Positions 4,372 through 5,006 of a stretch of DNA of 5,006 nucleotides are shown piece after piece. The stretch spans positions 1-5,006 of the forward strand of contig JAAYGO010000092.1 of NCBI GenBank assembly GCA_012727685.1. The letters run 5' to 3'. Numbering within the stretch: the stretch's first letter is position 1; each line of letters starts with the position of its first letter. Position numbers and translations under genes: made by a program. Below the pieces are notes generated by a model. That model saw only the letters and a program-made list of their open reading frames with translations, made no database searches and was not told where the DNA came from. Source of the stretch: Bacillota bacterium. Its GTDB lineage: Bacteria; Bacillota; Dethiobacteria; DTU022.

Positions 4372-5006
4372 GTGTCTCTGGAAAAAATATGGCTGGATAA
4401 CTACAGGTTTGGCCGCCATGAGCTGGCGCACAGCCTGGAGCCTTACCCTGAACTGCCGCTGGATACAATCCTGGACCAGGCGGCTTTACGCAATCCCGCC
4501 TCCATCGCCATTGATTACTGCGGGTGCGAGCTCTCTTATGGGCAGCTTAAAGACTTAAGCGAGCGCCTCGCCGCCGCCCTCTCCGCCCTCGGGGTAAAAA
4601 AAGGAGACCGGGTGGTCAACATCCTTCCCAACTGCCCGCAATATATCATTTCGGCCTTTGCCATCCTCAAGGCCGGGGCGGTCCATGTCCCATGCAGCAT
4701 CCTCCATCCAGAGAGAGAGCTGCAGGAGGAAATCAGCGCCTGCGGCGCGCAAACGGTGATCTGCCCGGCCGATCATTTTGAACGCCTGCGCCCCATGTTT
4801 GGCGCCGCCGGGGTTAAAAACGTAATCATCACTGCGCGCCAGGATTACGGTGCGGCGGCGCCGGAAAACCCGCCGCAGCTTCACGGTGCCATGCGCTTTA
4901 CGGAGCTCATCGCCGGGCACGAACCCCGGCTGCCGGCCGTAAAAATCGATCCGAAAAAAGACCTGGCCTACCTCGCCTTTACCGGCGGGGCCACAGGCCG
5001 GCCCAA
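4372..5006 (+). CDS. AMP-forming acyl-CoA synthetase-like protein (3'-partial)
   Basis: This is the N-terminal 211 residues of an ANL-superfamily AMP-binding enzyme (PF00501). These activate a carboxylic acid with ATP to an acyl-adenylate and, in acyl-CoA synthetases, pass it to CoA in the cytoplasm. Visible family blocks are LSYGQLKDLSERLAAAL (54-70), GVKKGDRVVNILPNCPQ (74-90), the helix with AFAILKAGAVHVPCS (95-109), and the ATP-binding P-loop FTGGATGRP (203-211), cut off by the window end. The common P-loop form is TSGTTGxPKG; the TGG variant occurs in long-chain acyl-CoA synthetase-like proteins. GTG at 4372 is chosen because AGGA lies eight bases upstream, an in-frame TAA lies at 4345, and no ATG in this frame intervenes. 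Full family members are about 500-560 residues, so less than half is here. Fatty or aromatic acid substrate cannot be decided. It is transcribed divergently from the small gene. Confidence 0.9.
   Translation, partial: MSLEKIWLDNYRFGRHELAHSLEPYPELPLDTILDQAALRNPASIAIDYCGCELSYGQLKDLSERLAAALSALGVKKGDRVVNILPNCPQYIISAFAILKAGAVHVPCSILHPERELQEEISACGAQTVICPADHFERLRPMFGAAGVKNVIITARQDYGAAAPENPPQLHGAMRFTELIAGHEPRLPAVKIDPKKDLAYLAFTGGATGRP

Noticed and set aside
4319..4558. 79-codon plus-strand ORF at the start of the acyl-CoA synthetase-like gene
   Set aside because: It is a different frame over the first 60 codons of the AMP-binding protein. Its Trp- and Arg-rich translation has no domain, whereas the overlapping frame has clear family blocks.
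4555..4920. 121-codon minus-strand ORF over the acyl-CoA synthetase-like gene
   Set aside because: It is the antisense shadow of a clear AMP-binding domain; its Arg- and Gly-rich composition is typical of such shadows.

Overview
The window looks like a piece of an anaerobic Gram-positive chromosome, probably Firmicutes/Clostridia. This is an inference from four things: strong GGAGG-type ribosome sites, use of TTG and GTG starts, sigma-A-like promoters in AT-rich gaps between moderately GC-rich genes, and a gene set (DUF4153 membrane protein, anchored CapA-family protein, acyl-CoA synthetase-like enzyme) common in that group. No rRNA, tRNA, CRISPR array, integrase or transposase was found.

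Layout. (1) 1-1715, plus: the 3' part of a large DUF4153 polytopic membrane protein whose true start lies before the window. (2) 1716-2009: a convergent gap holding a 15-bp tandem repeat, a C/G-rich hairpin, a palindromic patch and an intrinsic terminator serving the opposite-strand gene. (3) 2010-3299, minus: a CapA/PGA_cap-family metallophosphatase-like protein with an N-terminal membrane anchor and a Pro/Glu-rich linker, with its own promoter. Its first metal-binding motif has Gly where Asp is expected. (4) 3300-3519: that promoter plus a compact GC-rich inverted-repeat element of unknown nature. (5) 3520-3774, minus: an 84-codon ORF that joins the start of a response-regulator receiver domain directly to the end of a histidine-kinase ATPase domain, most simply the scar of an internal deletion. 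(6) 3897-4067, minus: a 56-codon gene with a good ribosome site, a -10 box and a strong terminator; function unknown. (7) 4068-4371: a divergent regulatory region with palindromes, a TATAAT box and a leader hairpin. (8) 4372-5006, plus: the N-terminal 211 residues of an AMP-forming acyl-CoA synthetase-like protein, cut by the window end inside its P-loop motif.

The genes do not form an obvious single pathway. The three minus-strand genes appear to be separate transcription units, since two of them are followed by hairpin terminators and each has its own promoter-like sequence. Most of the window is ordinary. The items most worth a second look are the receiver/kinase chimera, the unassigned GC-rich element at 3450-3502, the altered metal motif of the CapA-family protein and the small terminated gene. 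I do not see convincing evidence of a new multi-gene system.
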